Shown piece after piece: positions 1 through 8,721 of a stretch of 64,000 nt of DNA. The notes under the pieces are model-generated. The model had not been told where the DNA came from. It was given only the letters and a program-made list of their open reading frames with translations, and did not search any database. How positions within the stretch are numbered: the first letter of the stretch is position 1; the number at the start of each line of letters is the position of its first letter. The position numbers were made by a program, and so were the translations under genes. The stretch is from JADGRB01 sp963835825 (GTDB lineage: Bacteria; Myxococcota_A; Polyangia; Fen-1088). The stretch spans positions 744,001 to 808,000 of the forward strand of contig CAWIGZ010000001.1 in the NCBI GenBank assembly GCA_963835825.1, in the 5' to 3' direction.

Positions 1-1
1 G

Positions 2-649
2 ATGCGCCCCGAGCTGTGCGAGGACGCGCTCCGCCTGGGGCGCGTGCTGGCGGGGCTGGCGCCCGGCGAGCCGGAGGTGCACGGCCTGGTCGCGCTGATG
101 GAGATCCAGGCCTCGCGCGCGGGCGCCCGGCGCGGGCCGGCGGGCGAGCCGATCCTGCTGTTGGAGCAAGACCGCTCGCGCTGGGATCAGCTCCTCATCC
201 GGCGGGGCCTGGCGGCGCTGGAACGGGCGGAGGCGCTGGGCGGCGCCCGCGGCCCGTACGCGCTGCAGGCCGCGCTGGCCGCTTGTCATGCCCGCGCCCG
301 GACCGCAGCGGAGACCGACTGGGCCCGCATCGCCGGCCTCTACGGCGCGCTCGGCGAGGTGGCCCCGTCGCCGATCGTCGAGCTCAATCGGGCCATCGCG
401 CTGGCCATGCTGTTCGGACCGGAAGCCGGCCTCAAGCTGGTCGACACCCTCAAGGACGATCCGGCGCTGGCCAGCTACCACCTCCTGCCCAGCGTGCGCG
501 GCGACTTCCTCACCAAGCTGGGCCGCTTCGACGAGGCCCGCGCCGAGCTGAAACGCGCCGCCGCCCTCACCCAGAACGCCCGCGAACGGGCGCTGCTGCT
601 GGCCCGCGCGGCGGCCTGCGGAGACCCGGCTGGGCCCTCGAGGCGCTGA
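2..649 (+). CDS. ECF42-type RNA polymerase sigma factor, C-terminal part (5' end outside window)
   Basis: This is the carboxy-terminal extension of a large ECF sigma factor of the kind with a C-terminal DUF6596/TPR region. The visible 215 residues hold the family signatures LLEQDRSRWD near residue 53, ALQAALAACHA near 87, the APSPIVELNRAIALA stretch near 121 and YHLLPSVRGDFLTKLGRFDEA near 158. The sigma region 2 and 4 domains are missing because the gene begins upstream of the window, so the ATG at position 2 is probably an internal Met. In the family this tail forms helical repeats thought to regulate the sigma factor. The partner DGPF/YCII protein usually found beside ECF42 would lie outside the window. 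Confidence 0.85.
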   Translation: MRPELCEDALRLGRVLAGLAPGEPEVHGLVALMEIQASRAGARRGPAGEPILLLEQDRSRWDQLLIRRGLAALERAEALGGARGPYALQAALAACHARARTAAETDWARIAGLYGALGEVAPSPIVELNRAIALAMLFGPEAGLKLVDTLKDDPALASYHLLPSVRGDFLTKLGRFDEARAELKRAAALTQNARERALLLARAAACGDPAGPSRR

Positions 650-703
650 CGGTCCCGACGGCCTGATCGCAGGTGACCCCAACCTCGGAGCCCCAGTCGA
701 GCG

Positions 704-898
704 TCAGTGCTGCCCGTCGCTCTCCTCCATCTTGCGGAGCACGGTCGCGATGGTCGCCGCGTCGACGTCGGCTCGCTTCATCAGCGCCGTGGCCCGCTCC
801 ACGTCGTCGGAGTCCACAGCGTCGAAGAAGTCGTCGACCTTCCCGATGGCCGCCAGCTGCTCGAGGACGAGCGTCCCTTCGAAGTCCGTGTCGTCCAT
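704..898 (-). CDS. Small acidic protein of unknown function
   Basis: This is a 64-residue, strongly acidic, probably all-helical protein that I do not recognise. It starts at an ATG two bases after the stop codon of the upstream acetyltransferase, and GAGG lies five bases before that ATG inside the acetyltransferase end, so the two are very likely translationally coupled. A repeated D/E-rich pattern (DDFFDAVDSDDVERA) covers the middle. It has no signal peptide, membrane segment or cysteine. A role as a partner or modification target of the acetyltransferase is only a guess from coupling. Confidence 0.6.
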   Translation of the reverse strand: MDDTDFEGTLVLEQLAAIGKVDDFFDAVDSDDVERATALMKRADVDAATIATVLRKMEESDGQH

Positions 899-900
899 GG

Positions 901-1389
901 TCACCTCGGCCCGGGAACGAGAGTTTTTTCGTAAGGAAAGCAGACCAGCCTGCCAAATTCGGGGACGCACCGGCCTGACGACGCGTACCCGTGGTGCTCG
1001 TAGAAGGCGCGCGCGTCCTTCGTGCTGTTGAGGCTCATCTTGTCGAGGCCCCACGTTCTCGCCTGCGTCTCCAGCGCGGCCAGCAGCGCCGCTCCCATGC
1101 CGAGGCGTTGCCTGCCGGGCGCCACGTAGCAAAGCCGGACCTCGCCGCTTCGATGAAGGCAAGCCACGCCGCCGATCGCCGAATCGAGCTCGGCGACGAC
1201 GAGATGGTTGTCCGGGTCGTCGATCCAGCGCGCAAAGTTCTCCGCCGTCTTGTTCCGGAGCCAGGGCTCGAGGGTGAGCGGATCGTTCTGGTGGTCGGCG
1301 ACGCAGAGCCGGGTGATCGATTCACGCACGATCGCGATGACGACCTCGGCGTCATCGGGCGTCGCGCGGCGCACGGAAACATCCGTCAT
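901..1389 (-). CDS. GNAT family N-acetyltransferase
   Basis: This is a 162-residue acetyltransferase of the GNAT fold, which moves an acetyl group from acetyl-CoA to an amine of unknown substrate. The acetyl-CoA binding motif A is visible as GRQRLGMGAALL around residues 100-111, followed by the C-terminal ARAFYEHHGY segment typical of the family. The ATG at 1389 gives MTDVSVRRATPDD, a normal GNAT N terminus; an ATG 15 bases upstream (1404) is an alternative. The open frame extends further upstream to 1695, but that part reads as non-coding shadow of the SDR gene. It is coupled to the small acidic gene downstream. Confidence 0.85.
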   Translation of the reverse strand: MTDVSVRRATPDDAEVVIAIVRESITRLCVADHQNDPLTLEPWLRNKTAENFARWIDDPDNHLVVAELDSAIGGVACLHRSGEVRLCYVAPGRQRLGMGAALLAALETQARTWGLDKMSLNSTKDARAFYEHHGYASSGRCVPEFGRLVCFPYEKTLVPGPR

Positions 1390-1493
1390 CGGTGCTCCCA
1401 GCATACCGAGTATTCGCGCCCCGGCGGGAGGCCAGCCTCGTGAGTGCGCGTGTCGCCGGGACGTCTCGGCAGGTGTTTGGCCCGGGGCGCGAC

Positions 1494-1499
1494 TAGAAT
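1494..1499 (+). promoter_or_regulatory. Putative -10 element of a leaderless transcript
   Basis: TAGAAT lies eight bases before the ATG at 1508, so transcription would begin at or next to the start codon. No Shine-Dalgarno sequence is present before this ATG. No convincing -35 hexamer was found. Confidence 0.45.
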
Positions 1500-1507
1500 G
1501 CCTGGCG

Positions 1508-2155
1508 ATGAAGGTCATTCTTACCGGCGCAACGGGCATGGTCGGCGAAGGCGTGTTGCTCGAGTGCCTGGAGAACCCGCTGGTCGAGCGGGTGTTGTCG
1601 GTCTCACGGCGCACCTCCGGGCGAACGCACCCGAAGCTGAGCGAGCTCCTGGTTCCGGACTTTCGAGACGTGAGCGCGGTGGAGTCGGCGCTCACCGGCT
1701 ACGACGCGTGCTTCTATTGCGCCGGGATCAGCTCGGTCGGCATGAGCGAAGCGAACTACACCGTCGTCACTTACGATACGCCGGTCGCCTTCGCGACGAC
1801 CTTGGCGCGCCTCAACCCCGGGATGGTCCTGGTGCACGTCTCGGGCGCCCACACCGACGCCACGGAGCAGGGCAAGGTGAGGTGGGCGCGCGTGAAGGGC
1901 AGGGCGGAAAACGCGCTCGGCCGTCTGCCGTTCAAGGGCGTCTACAACTTCAGGCCGTCGTTGATGAAGCCGACGCCCGGCCAGACGAACGTCAAGGGCG
2001 GCTACCTGCTGGTGGTGCTCTATCCGCTGCTGAAGCTCTTCTTCCCGGCCATGCGGCTCTCCGACGTCGCGCGCGCCATGATCAACGCCGTTCGCTTCGG
2101 CGCCCCCAAGCCGGTGCTCGAAGTCGCCGACATCAGGCGACTTGCCGCCCTGTAG
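1508..2155 (+). CDS. NAD(P)-binding atypical SDR / epimerase-like protein
   Basis: This is a 215-residue Rossmann-fold protein. The N terminus carries the dinucleotide-binding glycine motif TGATGMVGEG (residues 6-15), as in NAD-dependent epimerases and atypical short-chain dehydrogenases. It lacks the classical YxxxK active site in its usual context, so it may bind cofactor and ligand without being a typical dehydrogenase. The length matches small NAD(P)H-binding proteins of this group. The ATG at 1508 is chosen because it starts directly on the first beta strand (MKVILTGATG). The open frame upstream to 1208 has no such support. The substrate is unknown. Confidence 0.8.
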   Translation: MKVILTGATGMVGEGVLLECLENPLVERVLSVSRRTSGRTHPKLSELLVPDFRDVSAVESALTGYDACFYCAGISSVGMSEANYTVVTYDTPVAFATTLARLNPGMVLVHVSGAHTDATEQGKVRWARVKGRAENALGRLPFKGVYNFRPSLMKPTPGQTNVKGGYLLVVLYPLLKLFFPAMRLSDVARAMINAVRFGAPKPVLEVADIRRLAAL

Positions 2156-2209
2156 GGATCCGTCCACAGCGGGCGACAGGGAACTCAGCGACTGAGGCTG
2201 GCCCGCCCA

Positions 2210-3061
2210 TCAGCGACTGAGTTGACGCTTGTCCGGCGAAGGCACCCAGGGTTCGATGCGCAGGCAGGGTTCGTTCTTCTCGACCCTTTTCAGGACGAGG
2301 CCAATGCGGGTCTTGACCGTCGCTTCGACAGCCGCCTGTCGCGCCTTCGGCGCCTCGATGTAGGCGAGGAGGTCCTCCGTTACTCCGACGACCTCGTGCA
2401 GGAGGGTCCCCTGCTCCGGAGAGTGTGTAGAGGCGCTGCGGCCGTCGTGCCAGAAATGATACGTCGTTCCGTCCAGCGAGATCGTTGCGATGCTCGCGCC
2501 ATCCGGAGCCGTGAGGACTTCATTCGCGTACTGGGTCCGGGCGAGCACGTTCGTCCAGAGCGCCACCAACTGATTCGCGAGGCCGCCGTCGGCCGTCACA
2601 GTCAGAGTCTCGGTCGCCGTCGACACCTTCTCCAGCGCTCGTCGCTGTTCGCTCTGTCCCAATTTGATGACGCTGCCTTGCTGTCGCTGCATCTCCTGCA
2701 TCATTTCTGCCCACAGATTCTTCTTCGCCCGAACGAGCCGCAGTTGCTGCTTTTCTCCTGCTCGCGTCCTCTGGAGGCTGATGGAGAAGGGAGTCGCGAA
2801 CGACGGCTCGACAACCACCTGGAGGATCGTCTCGAGGTCGCTCTCCGGAAGGAGCGCATTTCGCACGGCGAGCTCGAAGGCGCCAAATCCGCGGGGCTCG
2901 AAGAGTCCATCCTCCGGATGGGGACAGATCTCGGCATCCACCAGGTACGAGAATCCCTGGGTCGTGACAGGCGGATTTGCAGGCGGCTCGGATGCTCGCG
3001 CGGCGGCAAGCGGAGCCACTCCAGCGCAAAGTGTGAAGGCCCAATGCAGGAGCTTCCTCAT
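2210..3061 (-). CDS. Secreted protein of unknown function
   Basis: This is a 283-residue protein with a clear signal peptide: MRKLL, then a hydrophobic core (FTLCAGVAPLAA), with likely cleavage after ARA. The rest is a soluble mixed alpha/beta domain without a recognised motif. A Lys/Arg/Gln-rich stretch around residues 95-130 suggests a helix. Two internal cysteines (about residues 44 and 265) could form a disulfide after export. It lies downstream of the DUF1624 membrane gene on the same strand with a 101-base gap. The long open frame joining it to that gene exists only because of a frameshift upstream. Function unknown. Confidence 0.7.
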   Translation of the reverse strand: MRKLLHWAFTLCAGVAPLAAARASEPPANPPVTTQGFSYLVDAEICPHPEDGLFEPRGFGAFELAVRNALLPESDLETILQVVVEPSFATPFSISLQRTRAGEKQQLRLVRAKKNLWAEMMQEMQRQQGSVIKLGQSEQRRALEKVSTATETLTVTADGGLANQLVALWTNVLARTQYANEVLTAPDGASIATISLDGTTYHFWHDGRSASTHSPEQGTLLHEVVGVTEDLLAYIEAPKARQAAVEATVKTRIGLVLKRVEKNEPCLRIEPWVPSPDKRQLSR

Positions 3062-3162
3062 CGAGGAATAGACATCTGCGGGAAGGCTGGGTTCCGCCCC
3101 AACTCCACCCATTGAGCATAAGGCGAGAGCAGCGCCTTTCTTCGGACGAACGTCGTTGGACG

Positions 3163-4336
3163 TTACACGAACCGCGCCCACCCCGTTCTGTGCGCCGCCT
3201 TGTAGCCGCGGTACCAGCGGCAAACTGGGTAGAGCACCGCGATGACGGTGGCGGCGCCCAGGTAGGCGGCGCCGAGGCCCAGCTTCGCTTGGACGCCGAG
3301 CAAACTCGCGCTCTGAATGAGCAGTGGGAAATGGAGCAGGTAGAAGAACATCGGGGTTTGGCCGAGGACCATCAGGAGGCTGTTCGGGTTGGGCGTGCGG
3401 ATCCGCGGCCAGGCGGAACATGGCGGCCAAGATCAGCGCCATGAGGCCCAGCTCCAGCGCGTCGTAGGTGATCGACGGGGGGTACTTGCTGACGTGCAGC
3501 CACTGCAGCGGCGCCAGGGAGTCGCGATAGAGGTGCATGTTGCCGTAGCCGTCTATCCCGCGGAGGACCGCGAAGAGGACCAGGGCGGCCAGGCCGGCGC
3601 GGGCGAGGTCTCGTCCGGCGGTGGCGCGCACCGACGGTGCCGAGACGAGGCGGCGGCCCCATGACCAGCCGAGCAGGAGGATGGCCAGCCAGGGGATTGT
3701 CGGGTAAGCGATGAACAGCCGTCCGGACGAGCCTCCCGTCAGCAACAGCTTTGCCACCAACGACGTCGGCGGGCCGTTGCGCATCGCCAGAACGACCATC
3801 ACCTCGCTGGTGGCGATCAACGCCAACGCCACCACCGGCGCCACGCGATCCGGCAGCCGCCGCAGCGGCACCATCAGCACGTAGGCGGAGCCGATCCCGT
3901 AGAGCACCTGGAAGATGAATCGTCCGTGGCCCATCACGAAGAACGAGACCCACAGCTCGAAGGCGGCGATGACCACGCCGCGCACGAAGATGTAGCGGTC
4001 GGTGGCCCCCGGCGCGTCGCCATCGGCCTGCTGGCGCGACACGGTGAACGCCAGGCTGGTGCCGGCCAGGAAGAGGAACGTCGGGGCGCAGATGTGCGTG
4101 ATCCACCGGGTCAGGAACTGCGCCGCGGGCAGCGGGGCGCCCGGGTGCCACAAGAAGACGGCGTCGGTGAACATGTGGCCGGCGTTGAAGGCGTCGGAGC
4201 TGTGGTCGATGGCCATCAGCACCATCACCAGCCCGCGCATCCAGTCGAGCGCGGGGAGGCGCGAAGCGGCCCGGGCGCGCGTGGCCTCGGAGACAGTCGT
4301 CGCCATGCTGGCGGTCGCCGTCATGGGGGCGGTCAC
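3163..4336 (-). CDS. DUF1624/acyltransferase-like integral membrane protein (one apparent frameshift near 3400)
   Basis: This is a multi-spanning protein that starts with LPALDWMRGLVMVLMAIDHSSDAFN near residue 27, the signature of the DUF1624/heparan-alpha-glucosaminide acetyltransferase-like family. About ten hydrophobic segments follow. The frame breaks near 3400: one frame stops making membrane protein after AAMFRLAADP, while the next gives LLMVLGQTPMFFYLLHFPLL to the natural end at 3163. Removing one base restores a protein of about 390 residues, so this is probably a sequencing insertion. The GTG start at 4336 overlaps the M28 peptidase stop (GTGA), indicating coupling. The ATG at 4324 is the alternative. 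Any acyl donor or acceptor is unknown. Confidence 0.75.
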
Positions 4337-5763
4337 GGCTTGTGCTCGGGCGGGGGCGGGGGCGAGACCGGCCAGCGCGTCGGCCGGTCGGCCACCACGT
4401 AGGCCATGGTGGCCATCGCCGCGACGTTGCGGCCCAGCGCCGCCGGATCGATCTTCTCCAGCGTGTCGGCGACCGAGTGGTGGACGTCGAAGTAGTGCGT
4501 CGGGTCGGAGTAGAGGCCCAGGAGCGGAACCCCAGCCGGCCGCATGGCGTTGATGTCGGAGCCGGAGAACCCTTCATCGATGAGGGTGGCGCCGAGCGGG
4601 GCCAGCAGCGTGACCAGCAGGTGGGCGTCGCTGACGGCCTGCGGCCCGGCGTCGATCCGGAAGCCGAGCGGCGTCCCGGCGCCGATGTCGGTCTCGAAGG
4701 CGGCGACGTGGCGGGGCAGCTCCCGGGCGTGCGCCTCGGCGTACGCCTTGCCGCCGACCGCCTCCTCTTCTTCCGAGGTGTAGAGCACCGCGCGGAGCGT
4801 GCGGCGCGGGACCAGGTTCAGCCGGCGCAGCGTCGCCAGCGACTCCATGACAATCGCGCAGCCGGCGCCGTCGTCCTGCGCCCCTTCGCCGACGTCCCAC
4901 GAATCGATGTGCGCGCCGATGACGACGATCTCCTCGGGGTGCTCGCGGCCGGGCAGCTCGGCGAGCACGTTGAACGACGGCCCGTCGGGGCGGGGCCCGT
5001 CTTCCAGGACCAGGTGGACCGTGACCGGGCCGCGCGCGGCCAGGCGCGCCAGCAGCTGGGCGTCCTCGACCGACAGCGCCGCCGTCGGGATCTTCGGTCC
5101 GGGGCCGTAGTGCATCTGGCCGGTGTGCGGCGCGCCGAGGCTGGCCGAGGCCAGCGAGCGCACCAGGGCGGCCACCGCGCCGAACGCCGCCGCGCGCGTC
5201 GCCCCTTCGGTCCGGTAGGCGATCGACTTTCCGTAGCCGGCGGCGGGGTTCCCCGCCGGGAAGGGGTGGTCGAAGAGGACGATCTTGCCGCTCACCGACG
5301 ACCCGAGCCGGGCCAGATCGTCGAATGACGAGACGACCGCCACCTCGGCGGTCAGGCCGCCGGGCGGCGTGGCGACGGTGCCGCCGAGGCCGAGCAGCGC
5401 CAGCCGCCGCGGCGCCGGGGTGACGATCTCCGCCGACTCGTTGCCGCGCTGCCAGAGCGGCACCCGCACCGGATCGAGCGCGACGTTCTCTTGCCCGTCG
5501 GCGACGAAGGCGTCGTGCGCCCAGACGATCGCCCGCTCCAGCGCGGGAGACCCCGTCATGCGCGGTCCGAACAGGTCGGTCAGCGCCGCCACCCGCCGGT
5601 AGGCGCCCTCACCGGTGACGTTGGCGGCGGCGATTCGCTTGGCGGCCTCGCGGTAGACCGCGACGTCCCCGGCCGCCGTCGTCGGGCGCCCGTGGCAGCC
5701 CAGCGCCCCGGCAGCGATCGAGGCGACAGCCAGCCAGGTGCCGCAGCGCGAGACGAGGTTCAC
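4333..5763 (-). CDS. M28 family zinc aminopeptidase/carboxypeptidase, lipoprotein
   Basis: This is a 476-residue exported M28 metallopeptidase. It has a lipoprotein-type signal ending in AGALGC, then a PA-like inserted domain (about residues 120-270) and a catalytic domain. The zinc ligands are seen in order: GAHIDSWD (His and Asp), QDDGAG (bridging Asp), SEEEE (general base Glu and ligand Glu), a later Asp in ETDIGAG, and the last His in FDVHHSVADT. The family removes N-terminal residues from peptides, or acts on dipeptides, in the periplasm. The GTG at 5763 is chosen because it starts the signal peptide; the open frame further upstream to 6135 overlaps a divergent gene. It is translationally coupled to the DUF1624 gene. 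Confidence 0.88.
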   Translation of the reverse strand: MNLVSRCGTWLAVASIAAGALGCHGRPTTAAGDVAVYREAAKRIAAANVTGEGAYRRVAALTDLFGPRMTGSPALERAIVWAHDAFVADGQENVALDPVRVPLWQRGNESAEIVTPAPRRLALLGLGGTVATPPGGLTAEVAVVSSFDDLARLGSSVSGKIVLFDHPFPAGNPAAGYGKSIAYRTEGATRAAAFGAVAALVRSLASASLGAPHTGQMHYGPGPKIPTAALSVEDAQLLARLAARGPVTVHLVLEDGPRPDGPSFNVLAELPGREHPEEIVVIGAHIDSWDVGEGAQDDGAGCAIVMESLATLRRLNLVPRRTLRAVLYTSEEEEAVGGKAYAEAHARELPRHVAAFETDIGAGTPLGFRIDAGPQAVSDAHLLVTLLAPLGATLIDEGFSGSDINAMRPAGVPLLGLYSDPTHYFDVHHSVADTLEKIDPAALGRNVAAMATMAYVVADRPTRWPVSPPPPPEHKP

Positions 5764-5887
5764 GATGGGAGAACCATACGGGCGATCGAGGCCGGCTGAA
5801 AGATGCGGCGACGCGCGGGTCGGGAGAAATGTTGCCGGCAAGAGATCCGACTTGATCCGACGATCCCGGCGAGGGCACCATTGCGTC

Positions 5888-6601
5888 ATGACTTCGACAG
5901 CATCTCGAGGGGGGGCCGCCGCGGCGGCGTTTGGTCTGTGCGCGCTGGCGGTGGCGGCTTGCGCTCCGTCGATCGATCCGGCGGCCAAGGCCGACATCGA
6001 TGGGCGTTTGGCGGCGCTCCAGTCGGCCGGCGGAACCATCCCGGCGCCGCCCTCGTACGAGCCGCTGCCGCTCGCCGCCGGGCAGTGGTCGCAGTACAAG
6101 ATGATCGACGACAAGGGGCAGCCGTCATTCCTCACCTACAAGGTGGTGGGCGAAGAGGGCGGGGCGTTCTGGATCGAGACGCTGCACGAGTCGTACTTCG
6201 GGCGCACGGCGCAGAAGATGTTGCTCGCCTTCGGCAGCCGGAGCGATCCCAGCCAGATCGAGATCCGCGCCGTCGTCACGCTCGACCGGCGCGGCAACAT
6301 CAACCCCATGCCGCCGGAGATGATGCCGATGCTGCAGTCGATGTTCCGGGGCGCCGTCTCCGCGCTGGTGATCAACTGGCAGGGGCTGCCCCAGGAGTCG
6401 GCGATCGTGCCGGCCGGCCGTTTCGACGGCTGCGTCCGCGCCCGGAGCGAGGCGCAGTGGGGCCCCTGGAAGAGCACCGCCGAATCCTGGCGCCACCCGG
6501 CGGTCCCGCTCTCCGGCCTGGTCCGCAGCCAGGGGATCGACCACCCGTTCACGATGGAGCTGGTCGCCTTCGGGTCGAGCGGCGCCACGGCTGATTTCTA
6601 G
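5888..6601 (+). CDS. Lipoprotein of unknown function
   Basis: This is a 237-residue lipoprotein. An Ala-rich signal ends at LAVAAC, with the Cys as the lipidation site. The mature part contains an Ala/Pro-rich linker and a single compact domain (about residues 55-230) with the pattern W-S-Q-Y-K and later FWIETLHESYFG. No catalytic motif is recognised. It is divergent from the M28 peptidase. The last codons, GATTTCTAG, resemble the end of each unit of the following repeat array (GACTTCTAG), so the array appears to start exactly at this stop codon. Confidence 0.7.
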   Translation: MTSTASRGGAAAAAFGLCALAVAACAPSIDPAAKADIDGRLAALQSAGGTIPAPPSYEPLPLAAGQWSQYKMIDDKGQPSFLTYKVVGEEGGAFWIETLHESYFGRTAQKMLLAFGSRSDPSQIEIRAVVTLDRRGNINPMPPEMMPMLQSMFRGAVSALVINWQGLPQESAIVPAGRFDGCVRARSEAQWGPWKSTAESWRHPAVPLSGLVRSQGIDHPFTMELVAFGSSGATADF

Positions 6602-6957
6602 TTCGGGACCCTGGGAGGGTCCCGCGCCCCCCGCGACGAGGGCGGTCGAGCAAAGCTCGTCCGCCGACTTCTAGTTCGGGACCCTGGGAGGGTCCCGCGC
6701 CCCCCGCGACGAGGGCGGTCGAGCAAAGCTCGTCCGCCGACTTCTAGTTCGGGACCCTGGGAGGGTCCCGCGCCCCCCGCGACGAGGTCGGTCGAGCAAA
6801 GCTCGTCCGCCGACTTCTAGTTCGGGACCCTGGGAGGGTCCCGCGCCCCCCGCGACGAGGTCGGTCGAGCAAAGCTCGTCCGCCGACTTCTAGTTCGGGA
6901 CCCTGGGAGGGTCCCGCGCCCCCCGCGACGAGGGCGGTCGAGCAAAGCTCGTCCGCC
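6598..6957 (+). repeat. Tandem array of five 73-bp double-hairpin units
   Basis: Five nearly identical direct copies begin at 6598, 6671, 6744, 6817 and 6890, each 73 bp long; the last ends near 6957. Each unit contains two hairpins. The first has nine-bp arms around GGG (GGGACCCT-GGG-AGGGTCCC flanked by a C/G pair). The second is GGCGG-T-CGAGC-AAA-GCTCG-T-CCGCC, with copies 3 and 4 carrying a G-to-T change in its outer arm. Each unit also carries CTTCTAG, which supplies the stop codon in the first copy. There is no spacer between copies, the period is not a multiple of three, and no gene lies in the array. A related array occurs at 31921-32101. Confidence 0.95.
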
Positions 6958-7038
6958 CTCACGCGATCGAGATAAAACGCGAGCGCGAGCGGCGTCGCAT
7001 GAGCTGCACTTTCCCGACCCGTTCGCGGCGTCGCCGAG

Positions 7039-7044
7039 TATTCT
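7039..7044 (+). promoter_or_regulatory. Putative -10 element before the ABC-F gene
   Basis: TATTCT lies ten bases before the GTG at 7055, with no Shine-Dalgarno. The nine bases TATTCTTCG recur upstream of the gene at 8722, which supports a shared promoter type. Confidence 0.4.
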
Positions 7045-7054
7045 TCGCGGCCTC

Positions 7055-8686
7055 GTGATTCGCCTCGATCAGATCAGCAAGCAGCACGGACCGCAGATCC
7101 TCTTCGTCGACGCCTCGGCGGCGCTGTTCCGGGGCGAGAAGATCGGCCTGGTCGGGCCGAACGGCGCCGGCAAGTCGACCATCTTCCGGATGATCATGCG
7201 GGAAGAGACGCCCGACGAGGGGCAGGTCTCGGTCGAGAAGAACATCAGCATCGGGTACTTCAGCCAGGACGTCGGCGAGATGAAGGGGCGGCCGGTGGTG
7301 GCCGAGGTGATGGCGGGCGCTGGCGCCGTGTCGGAGGTGGCGGCCGAGCTGACGACGCTGGAGGAGGCGCTGGCCGATCCGGCGCGCCAAAGCCGGATTG
7401 ACGAGATGGACAAGCTCCTGGCCCGGTTCGGCGAGGTGCAGGCCCGCTTCGACGAGCTGGGCGGCTACGCCCTCGAGGCGCGGGCGCGGGAGATCCTGGA
7501 CGGGCTCGGCTTTTCGCAAGAGGTCATGGACGGCGACGTCGGGCAACCTCTCGGGCGGCTGGAAGATGCGCGTCGCCCTGGCGCGCATCCTGCTCATGCG
7601 GCCGGACGCCATGCTGCTCGACGAGCCTTCGAACCACCTCGATCTCGAGTCGCTGATCTGGCTGGAGGGCTTTCTGAAGGCCTACGAAGGCGCGCTGCTG
7701 ATGACCTCGCACGATCGCGAGTTCCTCAACCGCATCGTCGGACGGATCATCGAGATCGACGGCGGCGTGCTGACCAGCTACTCGGGCAACCACGATTTCT
7801 ACGAGAAGCAGCGGGCGCAGAACGAGGTGCAGGCCCAGGCGGCCTACGATCGGCAGCAGTCGATGCTGGCCAAGGAGATGCGCTTCATCGAGCGCTTCAA
7901 GGCCCAGGCCGCCAAGGCGTCGCAGGTGCAGTCGCGGGTGAAGAAGCTCGACAAGATCGAGAAGGTCGAGCCGCCCAAGCGGCGCAAGACGCTGGCGTTC
8001 GAGTTCCCCCCCTGCGCGCGCTCGGGCGAGGACGTCGTCAAGATCGCCGGCATGCACAAGCGCTACGGCTCGCGCGTCGTCTACGAGGGGCTCGACCTGG
8101 CCATCCGCCGCAAGGAGCGCTGGGCGGTCATGGGCGTCAACGGCGCCGGCAAGTCGACGCTGCTCAAGCTGGTCGCCGGCGAGACCGCGCCCGACGACGG
8201 AACCGTCTCCGTCGGGCCCAGCGTCAAGCTCGGCTACTTCGCGCAGCACGCGATGGACATCCTCGACCCCGAAAAGACCGTCTACGCCTCGCTGGAGGAG
8301 GCGTTCCCGCTGGCCAGCGTCGGCGCGCTGAAGACGCTGGCCGGCTGCTTCGGGTTTTCGGGCGACGACGTCGACAAGACCTGCCGCATCCTCTCGGGCG
8401 GCGAGAAGGCGCGCCTGGTGCTGGCGCGCATTCTCTATGCGCGGCCGAACTTCCTGGTGCTCGACGAGCCGACCAACCACCTCGACATCGCCACCAAGGA
8501 CATGATCGTCCGCTCGCTGCGGCGACTACGACGGCACGATGCTGTTCGTCTCGCACGATCGCCAGTTCCTGGCGAAGCTCTCCAACCGCGTGCTGGAGCT
8601 GGGCCCCGACGGGCCCAACGTTGTACGGCGGCGGCTACCTCGAGTACGTGGCCCGCAGCGGCCACGAAGCGCCCGGGCTTCACTGA
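7055..8686 (+). CDS. ABC-F family ATPase (three apparent frameshifts)
   Basis: This is a soluble protein with two ATP-binding cassettes and no membrane domain, as in ABC-F translation factors (EttA/Uup/YheS type) that act on the ribosome. The first Walker A is GPNGAGKST near residue 31, then signature LSGG and Walker B MLLDEPSNHLD. An ABC-F linker rich in Lys/Arg/Gln follows, then a second Walker A GVNGAGKST, signature LSGGEKARL and LVLDEPTNHLD. The frame shifts near 7542 (extra G in GGG), 8521 and 8617; deleting one base at each site restores one protein to the stop at 8686. The start is GTG, preceded by a -10-like hexamer and no ribosome site. A role in antibiotic resistance cannot be inferred. 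Confidence 0.88.
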   Translation: MIRLDQISKQHGPQILFVDASAALFRGEKIGLVGPNGAGKSTIFRMIMREETPDEGQVSVEKNISIGYFSQDVGEMKGRPVVAEVMAGAGAVSEVAAELTTLEEALADPARQSRIDEMDKLLARFGEVQARFDELGGYALEARAREILDGLGFSQEVMDGDVGQPLGRLEDARRPGAHPAHAAGRHAARRAFEPPRSRVADLAGGLSEGLRRRAADDLARSRVPQPHRRTDHRDRRRRADQLLGQPRFLREAAGAERGAGPGGLRSAAVDAGQGDALHRALQGPGRQGVAGAVAGEEARQDREGRAAQAAQDAGVRVPPLRALGRGRRQDRRHAQALRLARRLRGARPGHPPQGALGGHGRQRRRQVDAAQAGRRRDRARRRNRLRRAQRQARLLRAARDGHPRPRKDRLRLAGGGVPAGQRRRAEDAGRLLRVFGRRRRQDLPHPLGRREGAPGAGAHSLCAAELPGARRADQPPRHRHQGHDRPLAAATTTARCCSSRTIASSWRSSPTACWSWAPTGPTLYGGGYLEYVARSGHEAPGLH

Positions 8687-8709
8687 TCGATCCGCGTCGC
8701 GCGTCGGAC

Positions 8710-8715
8710 TATTCT
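8710..8715 (+). promoter_or_regulatory. Putative -10 element of a leaderless transcript
   Basis: TATTCT lies six bases before the ATG at 8722, so transcription would start at the initiation codon. No Shine-Dalgarno is present. Confidence 0.45.
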
Positions 8716-8721
8716 TCGGCG

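Noticed and set aside
3116..3140. Rho-independent terminator (AAGGCG and CGCCTT arms with TTCTT)
   Set aside because: It would act on the plus strand, where no gene ends, so it is probably chance.
2210..4336. A single 708-residue protein joining the membrane protein and the secreted protein
   Set aside because: The join arises from a frameshift near 3400; membrane helices continue in the other frame and the secreted protein has its own signal peptide.
6598..6957. CRISPR array
   Set aside because: The five copies are directly adjacent with no unique spacers and no cas genes are near.
6744..6962. A 72-residue minus-strand protein spanning the repeats
   Set aside because: It is a translation of the hairpin repeat; period 73 changes frame in every copy, so no protein repeat is conserved.
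7055..8686. Programmed frameshifting in the ABC-F gene
   Set aside because: Three separate one-base insertions without slippery sites, and the same type of error in many unrelated genes.
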